A stretch of 64,000 nucleotides of DNA from Chloroflexota bacterium (GTDB taxonomy: Bacteria; Chloroflexota; Dormibacteria; Aeolococcales; Aeolococcaceae), in the NCBI GenBank assembly GCA_005880985.1, contig VBIQ01000015.1:1-64000 (forward strand), read 5' to 3'. The position numbers were made by a program, and so were the translations under genes. The notes below the pieces were generated by a model, which was given only the letters and a program-made list of their open reading frames with translations, did not search any database and had not been told where the DNA came from. Positions 9,312 to 18,541 of the stretch are shown one piece after another (position 1 is the first letter of the stretch; each line of letters begins with the position of its first letter).

Positions 9312-10334
9312 CTAGCTGACCCCGGCCTCCGCCGGCGCCCGCTGCCGCAGCCGGGTCAGGTCGTGCTGCGCCTCGACGTAGCGGGTGGTCCCCGAGTAGG
9401 AGCGCATCACCAGGCTGTGGGTTTCGGCGGTGTCGCCGCGAAATCGGACGCCCTCGAGCAGCTCGCCATCGGTGATCCCGGTGGCGGCGAAGAAGACGTT
9501 CTCGCCGGCGCAGAGGTCGTCCAGGCCCACCACCGCATCAGGGTCCTTGCCCTCATGGCGAACCACCGCGCGCTCGCCGTCGTCGCGCGGCCAGAGCCGC
9601 CCCTGCATGCCGCCGCCGAGGCACTTGACGGCGCAGGCGGCGAGCACCGCCTCCGGGGCGCCGCCGATGCCCATCAGCACGTCGATGCCGGTGCGATGCT
9701 CCATCGCCGCCATCAGCCCGGCGGCGACGTCACCGTCCATGATCAGCTTCACCCGCGCCCCCGCCGCCCGGATGTCGCGCAGCAGCCGGTCATGGCGGTC
9801 GCGGTCGAGCACCACCACGGTGAGATCCTCGACGCTGCGGCCCTCGGCCCGAGCGATGCGGCGGAGGTTGACGGCAACGCTGTCGGTGATGTCGATCACC
9901 CGGGCCGCCTTCGGTCCGACGATCAGCTTCTCCATGTAGGCGCAGTGGGTGTGGAAGAGGGTCCCGCGCTCGGCGAGCGCCACGGTGCTGATGCCGCCGG
10001 GAAGCCCTCGAGCCACCAGCCGGGTGCCGTCGATGGGATCCACGGCGACATCGACCTGGGGCGGATTGCCGTTGCCGACGCGCTCGCCGATGTACAGCAT
10101 CGGCGCCTCGTCCTTCTCCCCCTCGCCGATGACCACCTCGCCGTCCATGTCGACGAAGCCCAGGCTGCGCCGCATCGAATCGACCGCGGCCTGATCGGCC
10201 TCCTCTTTGTTGTTGCGGCCCATGTAGCGCCCCGCCGCCATGGCCGCGCCCTCGGTGACCCTGACCAGCTCCAGGGCCAGGTTGCGGTCGATCGGCGTTC
10301 CCAGATCGCGCGAGCGAGGGCTCCGGGGAGGCAT
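9312..10334 (-). CDS. glpX: Class II fructose-1,6-bisphosphatase
   Basis: AAMAAGRYMGRNNKEEADQAAVDSMR, DPIDGTRL, MGIGGAPEAVLAACAVKCLGG. Confidence 0.94.
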   Translation of the reverse strand: MPPRSPRSRDLGTPIDRNLALELVRVTEGAAMAAGRYMGRNNKEEADQAAVDSMRRSLGFVDMDGEVVIGEGEKDEAPMLYIGERVGNGNPPQVDVAVDPIDGTRLVARGLPGGISTVALAERGTLFHTHCAYMEKLIVGPKAARVIDITDSVAVNLRRIARAEGRSVEDLTVVVLDRDRHDRLLRDIRAAGARVKLIMDGDVAAGLMAAMEHRTGIDVLMGIGGAPEAVLAACAVKCLGGGMQGRLWPRDDGERAVVRHEGKDPDAVVGLDDLCAGENVFFAATGITDGELLEGVRFRGDTAETHSLVMRSYSGTTRYVEAQHDLTRLRQRAPAEAGVS

Positions 10335-10454
10335 GGTCTCGGGATCATACGCAGCGGGGCCGGAAGCCATGCGGGCCGCGAGTCCGTGACAGCCCGGTCA
10401 CAGTTCCGCCTATCGATGCAAACGCGAGGACCGGCGGTCGCTAGCGTGGTGGCG

Positions 10455-11084
10455 ATGCCTGCATACCTCTGTCTGGCCCACCGCCGGCCCTCGCGGGCAA
10501 GCTGCAGTGACTGCGGCGCCCCGGTGTGCGCCGACTGCGCGGTCGAGGCAGGGGGAGCCCCCCTCTGCCGCGAATGCGCCAACCGAGACCACGACCTGGC
10601 CTCCCTCCGCAGCGAGGGCATGGAGGCGCGCCTGATGCTCCGCCGCGCCGGGGTGCGCGTCCGGCGCGTCGCCGGTGATCCCCTCATCGTTCGCTCCGGC
10701 GGGATGCCGGTCGCCTTCGTCGTCATCGTCCTCACCGCGACCCTCACCGCCACCGTCGCGGTGCTGCTGGCCGGCGCCGCCGAATCGTGGGGGGTCAGCG
10801 TCGCTCTCCTTGGCATCGTCGCCGCCGCCGTCATCGGCAGCGGCGTCCGCCTCCTGTTCGGCGGGACTTCGACCACCGCGGGGGTGCTGGCGGCGCTCCT
10901 CGCCCTCACCGCCGTCACCCTTGGCAGCTCGCTGGCGCAGCTCGACGTTGCCAGCAGCGGAGTGGTGGTCGCCTGGCGCCACCTTCCCGGGCCGCCCGCG
11001 CTCGACCGGGCCACCTTCGCCGCCTGCTACGTGCTGGCCGCGGCGCTCGCCTATCGCGGCGCCGCCGGACGGCGGGTGCGCTAG
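10455..11084 (+). CDS. Membrane protein with N-terminal B-box-type zinc finger
   Basis: CLAHRRPSRASCSDCGAPVCADCAVEAGGAPLCRECA followed by hydrophobic helices. Confidence 0.65.
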   Translation: MPAYLCLAHRRPSRASCSDCGAPVCADCAVEAGGAPLCRECANRDHDLASLRSEGMEARLMLRRAGVRVRRVAGDPLIVRSGGMPVAFVVIVLTATLTATVAVLLAGAAESWGVSVALLGIVAAAVIGSGVRLLFGGTSTTAGVLAALLALTAVTLGSSLAQLDVASSGVVVAWRHLPGPPALDRATFAACYVLAAALAYRGAAGRRVR

Positions 11085-11153
11085 CCGGAACCGCCGCGCC
11101 CGCTGCTCGGCGGCGGGCGATGCTAGCATCGCTACTCTCGGAACCAGCCGCCG

Positions 11154-12050
11154 GTGCGCGCCCCGCGCGCCGACGCTTCCCCGGATGCGGAGCTGGCCAT
11201 GTCTGACGATGTCATCGACCGGGTTGGGCAGCGCGGGGACGGCGACATCAGCCTCGCCGAAGCCCCGGCGGACGCCGCAGCGGGCGAGCAAGGAGCAGAG
11301 ATGGCGCGGAGCGAGCAACGACCGGCGACCGAGGAAGCCGCGCCCGCCAGCGCGCAGACCGGCACCGAGCATCTCACCCCGCCGCCGGCCGAGGCCGGCA
11401 ACGGAGCTCCGCCCAGCGGGCTGAGCGAGCTCGGATCGATCCTTTCCTGCCCGGTCCCGAGGGGGGCGGCACTGTTCGGCCAGCTCACCTCGGCCTTCGT
11501 CGACGGCCAGCGCCTGCTCCAATTCCTCGCCGACCGCAAGCACACCGGCGCGCTGGTGGCGACGGGCCCCTCGCGGGCCGAGATCGCGGTGATCTACGAG
11601 GGGGCGGTGATCGGACTGATCTCCACCAGCGACGGCATCACCCGCCGCCTGAGCCGGCTCAGCCTGTCTGGACCGGGCAGCGGCGAGGAGCACGAGCTCA
11701 CCGTGTTCACCTACCGGCCCGAGGTCGCCCTCGCGGTGGGCCAGATGATCAACCTGCCGGTTCGTTTCGAGGGCCTGCACGGCTCGTTCGTGGACTTCCC
11801 GGCCTTGCTGAGCTTCCTGCGCCGGGAGAACGCCAGCGGTGCGGTGCGCATCAGCACCCATGTCGACGTGGGCGTCGTGCTGCTGCGCAACGGTGAGGTG
11901 CTCGGGGCATACAGCGGCAGCCAGCCCGACCTCGACGACGCCGAGACGGTGTTCGCCCTGGCTCGCGAGCCCGATGCGGAGATCGACGTCCATGTCGGTT
12001 CGCCGGTAGCCCCAGCCGGCGCACCGGGCGCGGCCACGGTCGGCGCCTGA
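11154..12050 (+). CDS. DUF4388/PATAN-like domain protein
   Basis: GSFVDFPALLSFLRRENASGAVRISTHVDVGVVLLRNGEVLGAYSGSQ; paralogous to the 54888-56003 product. Confidence 0.55.
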   Translation: MRAPRADASPDAELAMSDDVIDRVGQRGDGDISLAEAPADAAAGEQGAEMARSEQRPATEEAAPASAQTGTEHLTPPPAEAGNGAPPSGLSELGSILSCPVPRGAALFGQLTSAFVDGQRLLQFLADRKHTGALVATGPSRAEIAVIYEGAVIGLISTSDGITRRLSRLSLSGPGSGEEHELTVFTYRPEVALAVGQMINLPVRFEGLHGSFVDFPALLSFLRRENASGAVRISTHVDVGVVLLRNGEVLGAYSGSQPDLDDAETVFALAREPDAEIDVHVGSPVAPAGAPGAATVGA

Positions 12051-12058
12051 CGGGTCGC

Positions 12059-12553
12059 TTGCGCGGCCGGGTCGTCTGCGTCCTCGCCATCATCGCCGCG
12101 ACCACGCTGCCCGGCTGCGGCTCGAGCTCGGCCTCTCTCGACACCCATAGCTCACCCGGCGGAGCCGTCCGCGGTTTCGTCAACGCCGTCCGAGCCGACC
12201 AGCTGGATGCGGCCCGGGAGTGGGTCGCCCCCGCCGGACGTGAGCAGTACGCAGCGTTCTTCCGGCAGGCCAAGCTGCTCGACCTGACCGTCCACTTCCG
12301 GGTCAGCGACTTCAGCGTGGTCAGCGAGCACGTCGAGCCCGATCATCCCGATCGCGCCCACGTCCTGACCCGCGGCGAGCTCGACGTCTGTGTCGACGGT
12401 CCGGCGCTCAGCGGCGCGACCTGCAGCCCCTTCCAGGGACCCGAGTCGGGAGTGGCCGCCAACGGCAGCAGCGACGACGACTACGTCTGCACCCGCGAGG
12501 GCGGGCGTTGGTACATCAGTATCGACGCCCCGCTGCCGCTGCCCGCGCAGTGA
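12059..12553 (+). CDS. Lipoprotein, hypothetical
   Basis: TTG start; lipobox TLPGC; low-complexity Ser after Cys. Confidence 0.6.
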   Translation: MRGRVVCVLAIIAATTLPGCGSSSASLDTHSSPGGAVRGFVNAVRADQLDAAREWVAPAGREQYAAFFRQAKLLDLTVHFRVSDFSVVSEHVEPDHPDRAHVLTRGELDVCVDGPALSGATCSPFQGPESGVAANGSSDDDYVCTREGGRWYISIDAPLPLPAQ

Positions 12554-13803
12554 ATTTCCTCAGCGACTTCCTGCGGGCCGACGCCGTCGACGTGTATCAG
12601 AAGCCGGTCGGCACCGTGCGTGACCTGCTGGTGCGGATGCAGGAACCCTACCCGGTGGTCACCGCCGTGGCCCTGCGACGTCGCCCCGCCGGCGTGCCCG
12701 AGGTCATCGACTGGTCGACGGTGCGGGCCTGGGTGGACCGCGAGCTCAGCCTCAAGCTGGCTGCCGCGGCGCTGACCCCGTACCCCCGCGCGCAGGACGA
12801 CGTCTGGCTGTCACGCGACATCCTGGACAAGCAGATCGTCGACACCGACGGCCGCCGGCTGGTGCGGGTCAACGATCTGCAGCTGCAGGCGAGCGATCGG
12901 GATCTGCTGCTGGTGGGAGTCGACATCGGCGCCCGCGGACTTCTCCGACGGCTCAACGCCGAGCGCCTCGCACGCCGGCTGGCCCGGCTCGCCGGCGGCG
13001 ACTTTCCCCAGCGGCTGATCTCGTGGGACGCGGTCGACCCGGTGCAGGGCGACGCGCGCTCGATGCGGCTGCGCATCGCCCATGCCAAGCTGGCCAAGCT
13101 GCATCCCGCCGACATCGCCGAGATCGTCGGTCAGCTGGGTGGCAAGGATCGCGCCGCCATCTTCGCCAGCCTCGATGACGAGACCGCGGCCGACACGCTC
13201 GAGGAGTCGAGTGACGAGGTCCAGACCCAGATCCTGGCGCGGCTCGACGACGAACGGGCCGCCGACATCCTCGAGGCCATGGCGCCGGACGAGGCCGCCG
13301 ACCTGCTCGCCGACCTGCCCGAGGACCGGCGCGAGCAGCTCATCGCCAGCATGGACGAGGACGACGCCGAGGACGTCGAGGACCTGCTGGGATACGAGGA
13401 GGGCACCGCCGGCGGAATGATGACGCCGGACTTCGTGGCCATTCCCACCAGGCTCAGCGCGGAGGGCGCGATCGAGTACCTGCGGATGCGTAAACCCGAT
13501 GCGGAGACCATCTATTACCTGTACGTCAGCGACGATGACGGCAGGTTGATCGGTGTGCTCAGCCTGCGCGATCTCATCGTCGCCGACCCGCAGACGCCCG
13601 TCTCGGAGCTGATGATCATCCGGGTGATCACCGTCGAACCCGACACCCGCACCGCCGATGTGGCCGCGGTGCTCGCCAAGTACAACCTGCTGGCGGTGCC
13701 CGTCGTCGACGGTGAGCGGCGCATCCAGGGCATCGTCACCATCGATGACGCCCTCGACAAGGTGATGCCCGCCCGGCTGCGGCGCAAAGCGCGGGCACTG
13801 TGA
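12550..13803 (+). CDS. MgtE intracellular N-domain/CBS-domain protein (no transport domain)
   Basis: LHPADIAEIVGQLGGKDRAAIFASLDDETAADTLEE, LADLPEDRREQLIASMD, EEGTAGGMMTPDFVAIP plus CBS pair; GTGA overlap with upstream gene. Confidence 0.85.
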   Translation: MNFLSDFLRADAVDVYQKPVGTVRDLLVRMQEPYPVVTAVALRRRPAGVPEVIDWSTVRAWVDRELSLKLAAAALTPYPRAQDDVWLSRDILDKQIVDTDGRRLVRVNDLQLQASDRDLLLVGVDIGARGLLRRLNAERLARRLARLAGGDFPQRLISWDAVDPVQGDARSMRLRIAHAKLAKLHPADIAEIVGQLGGKDRAAIFASLDDETAADTLEESSDEVQTQILARLDDERAADILEAMAPDEAADLLADLPEDRREQLIASMDEDDAEDVEDLLGYEEGTAGGMMTPDFVAIPTRLSAEGAIEYLRMRKPDAETIYYLYVSDDDGRLIGVLSLRDLIVADPQTPVSELMIIRVITVEPDTRTADVAAVLAKYNLLAVPVVDGERRIQGIVTIDDALDKVMPARLRRKARAL

Positions 13804-13812
13804 GGCCTCGAA

Positions 13813-15156
13813 GTGCCGCCTCCGCCCCGGACGAGCGCGGTGCGCCGCGCGGCACGGGCGGTCACGCCCCGTAGACGCAGCGGCGCAACGGCGTCCTCGC
13901 GGCGCCGGGGAGGTCTGTGGCGCTATCTGGCGATTCTCGGCCCCGGGCTGATCGCCGCCAACGCCGGCAACGACGCCGGCGGAGTCTTCACCTACAGCAA
14001 CACCGGCGCCAAGTACGGGTTCAGCCTGCTGTGGACGGTGATCCCGACCCTGATCGCGCTGATCGTCGTCCAGGAGATGGTCGCCCGGCTCGGGGTGATG
14101 ACCGGCAAGGGTCTGATGGACCTGATCCGCGAACGGTTCGGGGTGGCCTGGACCCTGTTCGCCTCGCTGGTGGTCGTCGTCGCCAACGGTGGCACCACGC
14201 TCGCCGAGTTCGCCGGGGTTGCCGCCGCCCTCGGGTTGCTCGGCGTTCCCATCCCGGTTGCGGTGATCGGAGCCGCGCTGATGATCGGGGTGATCACCCT
14301 GCGCGGCAACCGGCGGCTAGTGGAGCGGATCTTCCTGGCGCTGGGCCTGGCGTTCGTCTCCTACATCATCACCGCCATCGCCGTGCATCCCGACTGGAGC
14401 GCGGTGGCACGCGACTCGGTGGTCCCCGGGTTGAATCCCCACGGCACCCCGACCAACGCCTACCTCGCCGACGTCATCGCCCTGCTCGGCACCTCGATCA
14501 CCCCGTACATGCAGCTCTATCTGCAGTCCTCGATCGTCGACAAGGGAACCACCGAGAAGGACTATCGCTACGTGGTCGCGGACGTGGTCAGCGGCTCGAT
14601 CTTCGCCGAGATGGTGGCGGCGTTCATCATCATCACCACCGGATCGACGCTGTTCCTGCACGGCGCCGCCGGCCAGGGAGTCGACAGCGCCCAGACGGCG
14701 GCCCAGGCGCTGGCCCCGCTGGCTGGCGCCCACGCGAGTCAACTCTTCGCCGTCGGGCTGCTGGGCGCGTCCCTGCTGGCGGCGGCGGTGCTGCCCCTGA
14801 GCACCGCCTTCGTGGTGTGCGAGGCGTTCGGCGCCGAGCGCAGCCTGCAGAACCGCTTCGCCGAGGCGCGGTTGTTCTTCACTCTGCTCATCGGTCTGCT
14901 TGTGCTGGGGGCGGGAATCATCCTCATCCCCAGAGTGCCGCTCGCCGGAGTTGCCATCGGCACCCAGACCCTCGACGGCATCCTGCTGCCGGTGCTGCTG
15001 GTATTCATCATCCTGCTGGCCAACGACCGGCGGTTGCTTGGCCGGCGGTGCAACGGTCGCATCTACAACACCGTCGCGGTCGCCCTGGCGACGCTGCTCG
15101 GCCTGCTGAGCCTCTTCCTTCTGGCGAGCACACTCTTCCCGTCACTGGTCCGCTGA
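13813..15156 (+). CDS. Nramp-related divalent metal (possibly Mg2+) transporter; start uncertain
   Basis: LGPGLIAANAGNDAGGVFTYS, GTSITPYMQLYLQSS; multiple TM helices. Confidence 0.85.
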   Translation: MPPPPRTSAVRRAARAVTPRRRSGATASSRRRGGLWRYLAILGPGLIAANAGNDAGGVFTYSNTGAKYGFSLLWTVIPTLIALIVVQEMVARLGVMTGKGLMDLIRERFGVAWTLFASLVVVVANGGTTLAEFAGVAAALGLLGVPIPVAVIGAALMIGVITLRGNRRLVERIFLALGLAFVSYIITAIAVHPDWSAVARDSVVPGLNPHGTPTNAYLADVIALLGTSITPYMQLYLQSSIVDKGTTEKDYRYVVADVVSGSIFAEMVAAFIIITTGSTLFLHGAAGQGVDSAQTAAQALAPLAGAHASQLFAVGLLGASLLAAAVLPLSTAFVVCEAFGAERSLQNRFAEARLFFTLLIGLLVLGAGIILIPRVPLAGVAIGTQTLDGILLPVLLVFIILLANDRRLLGRRCNGRIYNTVAVALATLLGLLSLFLLASTLFPSLVR

Positions 15157-16044
15157 GCGAACCACCTGCTGGGGCTGCGCACCGGCGGGCGCGCTGAGGA
15201 GCCCGGCCGTGCCGAAGGTGCCGATGGCGTCGGCGGCGCAGCGAATCCCGGCGCCGAGTGCCTCCGGGAAGAAGCCCTCGTCATCCCGCTCGGCCCGCGC
15301 GCACGCCCCCAGGAATCCTCCGGCGAGCGCGTCGCCGGCACCGGTGGGATCGACCACCTGGCGCACCGGGTGGGCCTCCATCTCCAGCACATCGCCGGCG
15401 CTGACGCAGGCGGCTCCGAGGGGACCGGCCTTGACCACCACCGCCCGCAGCCGGCCACGGCCACAGAGCGACAGCGCCGCGCGCTGCCAGCGATCCTCCC
15501 CCGCGCCGGTGAGCGCCGACAGCTCGGCGCGGTTGAGAAAGAGGATGTCGGCCGACTCGGCGACCCGCCGCACCTCGTCGCCGTCCGCGCCGATGAAGAC
15601 GGTCATGCTGTCGGCGCCGATGAACCGGGCCTGCGACTGGCCGAGGATCGCCAGTTGCAGGCCGGGTCGCATGCTGCCGACGAAGAGCACCTCGGCGGCG
15701 GCCGCGGCCGGCGACAGACGCGGTCGCCAGGCGCCGTACGCCCCCTCCTCCGTCTCCTCGTCGGCGGTCACCCAGCGTTCGAAATCGTGCACCGCACGCC
15801 AGCGGAAGGTGGGCAGCGCGCTGCTCTCCAATCCCTCGAGATCGATGGGGAGCGAACCCAGGAGAGCCCGCACCTCCGCGCCGTCGCCCGACTCGACGGT
15901 TCCCGCGAGATAGACCGGCGCAAAGCGCGACGCCGCGAGCGCGAAGTACACCGCCGATCCGCCGCGCTGGTCGCGCCGACGCCCCGCCGGCGTGGTGACG
16001 TCGTCCAGGGTGACCGTGCCGGCGACGGCGAGCTGCCAGGCCAC
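15142..16044 (-). CDS. PfkB-family carbohydrate kinase
   Basis: VVKAGPLGA, VDPTGAGDALAGGFLGA. Confidence 0.85.
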   Translation of the reverse strand: MAWQLAVAGTVTLDDVTTPAGRRRDQRGGSAVYFALAASRFAPVYLAGTVESGDGAEVRALLGSLPIDLEGLESSALPTFRWRAVHDFERWVTADEETEEGAYGAWRPRLSPAAAAAEVLFVGSMRPGLQLAILGQSQARFIGADSMTVFIGADGDEVRRVAESADILFLNRAELSALTGAGEDRWQRAALSLCGRGRLRAVVVKAGPLGAACVSAGDVLEMEAHPVRQVVDPTGAGDALAGGFLGACARAERDDEGFFPEALGAGIRCAADAIGTFGTAGLLSAPAGAQPQQVVRSADQ

Positions 16045-16063
16045 CCTCCGAGTCGCCGCGCGC

Positions 16064-16474
16064 TTACGCCAGCGACGCGGTGCGCGCTTCCAACCCGTCG
16101 CCGAAGAGCGGGATGATCGGGGCCAGTGCACCGCGACGCTCGTCGGACAGGCGACGGATCAGCTCTTCCTGCGCGTCGAAGATCGACTCGGTCAGATGGT
16201 CGGGGTCGCGGTTGATGCCGACCTCATCGGCGAGCGTGCCGTCGATGCCGCCGAGAAACTGGACCGCCCTGGCCCAGAGCGCGGTGGGCACGAGACGGTG
16301 GCGGCGGAGCCGGCACTGCTCGACCAGGTCGAGAATCAGGTCCGACTCGCGCAGCAGCCGGCGGGTGCGCAGCGACCCGTGACGGCGGAACGCGGCGGCG
16401 CGGCGCAGGCGCTCGAGCTCCACGCAGGTCCGCTCCAGCGGGCCCGGCGAGTGGGTCGCGGTCGACGGCAGCAT
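16064..16474 (-). CDS. Hypothetical helical protein
   Basis: ORF with ATG 6 nt downstream of a TACAAT box. Confidence 0.5.
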   Translation of the reverse strand: MLPSTATHSPGPLERTCVELERLRRAAAFRRHGSLRTRRLLRESDLILDLVEQCRLRRHRLVPTALWARAVQFLGGIDGTLADEVGINRDPDHLTESIFDAQEELIRRLSDERRGALAPIIPLFGDGLEARTASLA

Positions 16475-16532
16475 CGACGCATTGTAGCCATGCCCCCTGC
16501 GCCGCTCCTCGTGGCGAGGCCAGCGTCCCCTC

Positions 16533-17276
16533 TCAGCCGTGAACTCCCGCCGCCTCCGGCGGATAACACAGAGAGCGCCAGCGCCCGTGCTCGGCGACCA
16601 GGTGCACCGTGCGCGGGAGACGCAACGACTGCGTCCCCGAGCGGACGGTGTACTCCACCACCAGCTCGGCCACCTCCTCGTGGCAGCGGCCGCTGTCGGG
16701 ATCGGTCCAATCCCGGAGCAGGCGAACGCCGTGCACGGCCACGCCGCAGAGGTCGGCCGCACCCTCACCCTGGCCGGCGGCGAACGCCTGGGGCGTTCCC
16801 CAGCGGCGCTGGCAGTCGGGGGCGAGCAGTCCCCACGCCCGCTCGAAGCTACCCTCGCGCATCAGCTCGACGAAGAGCATCTCGCTGTGCGCCGGATCGG
16901 GACGAGGAGCCCGCCCAAGACGGGCGAGGCTGCGCTCCTGGGCAGCCAGCAGGGCGGCGACGCGACGGCCCACCGGGACCGGCCGGGCAGCCGGGATCGA
17001 CGCCTCCACCAGGGTCTCGGCGGCGGCGGCGCCGCGAGACCAGAACGTCCAGGATCCTGCATCGACCAGCAGCGGTCCCCGGCTCAGCGGCGCGTCGGGC
17101 TCCGGCTGACCGGCGGCGGCGGCCACGTCAAGCAGCGAGGGGGATGACGGCGACGCCGGAGAAGGCGGCGGTGGAGCGGAGACCAAGCCCATCGCGGACG
17201 TGGCCCGGGCCCACAGCCTGCTCAGCACGACAGCAAGGATATCCCGCGCCGGCAGCCGTGGCTGTTCCGCGACCAC
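16533..17276 (-). CDS. Hypothetical, possible NTF2-like C-terminal fold
   Basis: SEMLFVELMREGSFERAWGLLAPDCQRRWGTPQAFAAG; third gene of the ParA operon. Confidence 0.45.
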   Translation of the reverse strand: MVAEQPRLPARDILAVVLSRLWARATSAMGLVSAPPPPSPASPSSPSLLDVAAAAGQPEPDAPLSRGPLLVDAGSWTFWSRGAAAAETLVEASIPAARPVPVGRRVAALLAAQERSLARLGRAPRPDPAHSEMLFVELMREGSFERAWGLLAPDCQRRWGTPQAFAAGQGEGAADLCGVAVHGVRLLRDWTDPDSGRCHEEVAELVVEYTVRSGTQSLRLPRTVHLVAEHGRWRSLCYPPEAAGVHG

Positions 17277-17284
17277 GACGGCGG

Positions 17285-17659
17285 TCAGGGAAGGGTTTGC
17301 AGAAGCCGGTCCAGCTCGCGCCTGGAGACGTCGGGAGCGGCGAGCAGGTCCTCCAGCCGGTCGCGAAGAGAGACGAGATCCTCGACGGAGAGGTCGACGA
17401 GTCGCGTCTCGGCCAGCTGCATCCGCGCCAGCGCGTCGGTCACCGCCACGGCGCGGCGCGGCGGACGGACGGTGGCCTTCCTCGCCGCACTGTCCTTCCC
17501 CACGCTCCCTGTGGCCGGGTTCTTCCTGGCGGTGCGCTTCCGGGCAGCGGCGGGGTTGGTCGGAGTCGCGCCGGGCGACGGTGGAGGCGGTGGGCTGTGC
17601 GCCGCACCGGTGGGACCGAAGAGCTCGTCGGCACTGGGCAGCTCGATCCGCTTAGGCAC
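17285..17659 (-). CDS. Small basic, largely disordered protein, putative ParA partner
   Basis: MPKRIELPSADELFG N-term, Lys/Arg/Pro-rich linker, C-terminal helix; overlaps ParA 3' end by 8 nt. Confidence 0.5.
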   Translation of the reverse strand: MPKRIELPSADELFGPTGAAHSPPPPPSPGATPTNPAAARKRTARKNPATGSVGKDSAARKATVRPPRRAVAVTDALARMQLAETRLVDLSVEDLVSLRDRLEDLLAAPDVSRRELDRLLQTLP

Positions 17660-18440
17660 GCGACTCCACCTCCTCCGCCAACCGGCGGTACGCCTCCGCC
17701 CCGGGCGAGCGGGCATCGTACTCGAGCAGGCTCAACCCGCCGGCGCTGGCCTCGGGGAAGCGGACCGAGCTGCGAACCACCGCCTCGAAGACCAGGTCGC
17801 CGAAACGCTCGCGCACGCGGGACAGCACCTCGTCACTGTGCAGAGCGCGGCCACGATGCATGGTCGGCAGGATGCCGATCACCCGCAGCGGTGGGTTGTG
17901 GGCATCGCGCACCCTGCTGATCGACTGGAACAGTGCCTGCATCCCGCGCAGGGCCAGGAACTCGAGTTGCAGCGGCACCAGCACCCCGTCCGACGCGGCG
18001 AGGGCATTGACGGTGAGCAGGCCGAGATTGGGTGGCGAGTCGACGAGCACGTAGTCGAATCTCCCGCCCACCTCCCGGAGCGCCGCTCGCAGCCGCAGCT
18101 GGCGGTCCTCCGCGCCGGCATGGGTCACCTCGAAGGCGGCGAGGGCCAGCGACCCGGGCAGGAGCCAGACGGTCTCGGGAAGCCGGGCTCGCACGGTGGT
18201 GCCGCACCGCGGCCTGGTGATCGCCTCCGCCGCCGGCGCGCTTCCCGCGAGGCACTCCGCCACCGTCACCGCGCCGTTGCCGACGGCGACACCGCACATC
18301 GTGGTCAGCGCCGCCTGGGGATCGAGGTCGACGAGGAGCACCTCACGTCCGCGCTCGGCCAGCGCGACTCCGAGGTTCTGCGCGGTCGTGCTCTTGCCGA
18401 CGCCTCCCTTCTGGTTGGCGATGGCGATCACGCTGGGCAC
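17652..18440 (-). CDS. ParA/Soj-family ATPase (orphan, second ParA in window)
   Basis: [20 protein letters not shown] deviant Walker A; LVDLDPQAAL; FDYVLVDSPPNLGLLT. Confidence 0.93.
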   Translation of the reverse strand: MPSVIAIANQKGGVGKSTTAQNLGVALAERGREVLLVDLDPQAALTTMCGVAVGNGAVTVAECLAGSAPAAEAITRPRCGTTVRARLPETVWLLPGSLALAAFEVTHAGAEDRQLRLRAALREVGGRFDYVLVDSPPNLGLLTVNALAASDGVLVPLQLEFLALRGMQALFQSISRVRDAHNPPLRVIGILPTMHRGRALHSDEVLSRVRERFGDLVFEAVVRSSVRFPEASAGGLSLLEYDARSPGAEAYRRLAEEVESRA

Positions 18441-18541
18441 GGCGGGAGTGTACGGAGCGGTGACCCGGCGGTGGCGGCGTCCGGCGGCGAACGCCCCGTA
18501 TGATGCCCACCCGCACGCACCACCCCGGCGAAGGAGCACCA

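Noticed and set aside
8014-9315. 433-aa + strand ORF
   Set aside because: Antisense shadow of yvcK
9267-10454. N-terminal part of the 605-aa + strand ORF
   Set aside because: Antisense to glpX; only the part from ATG 10455 is a plausible protein
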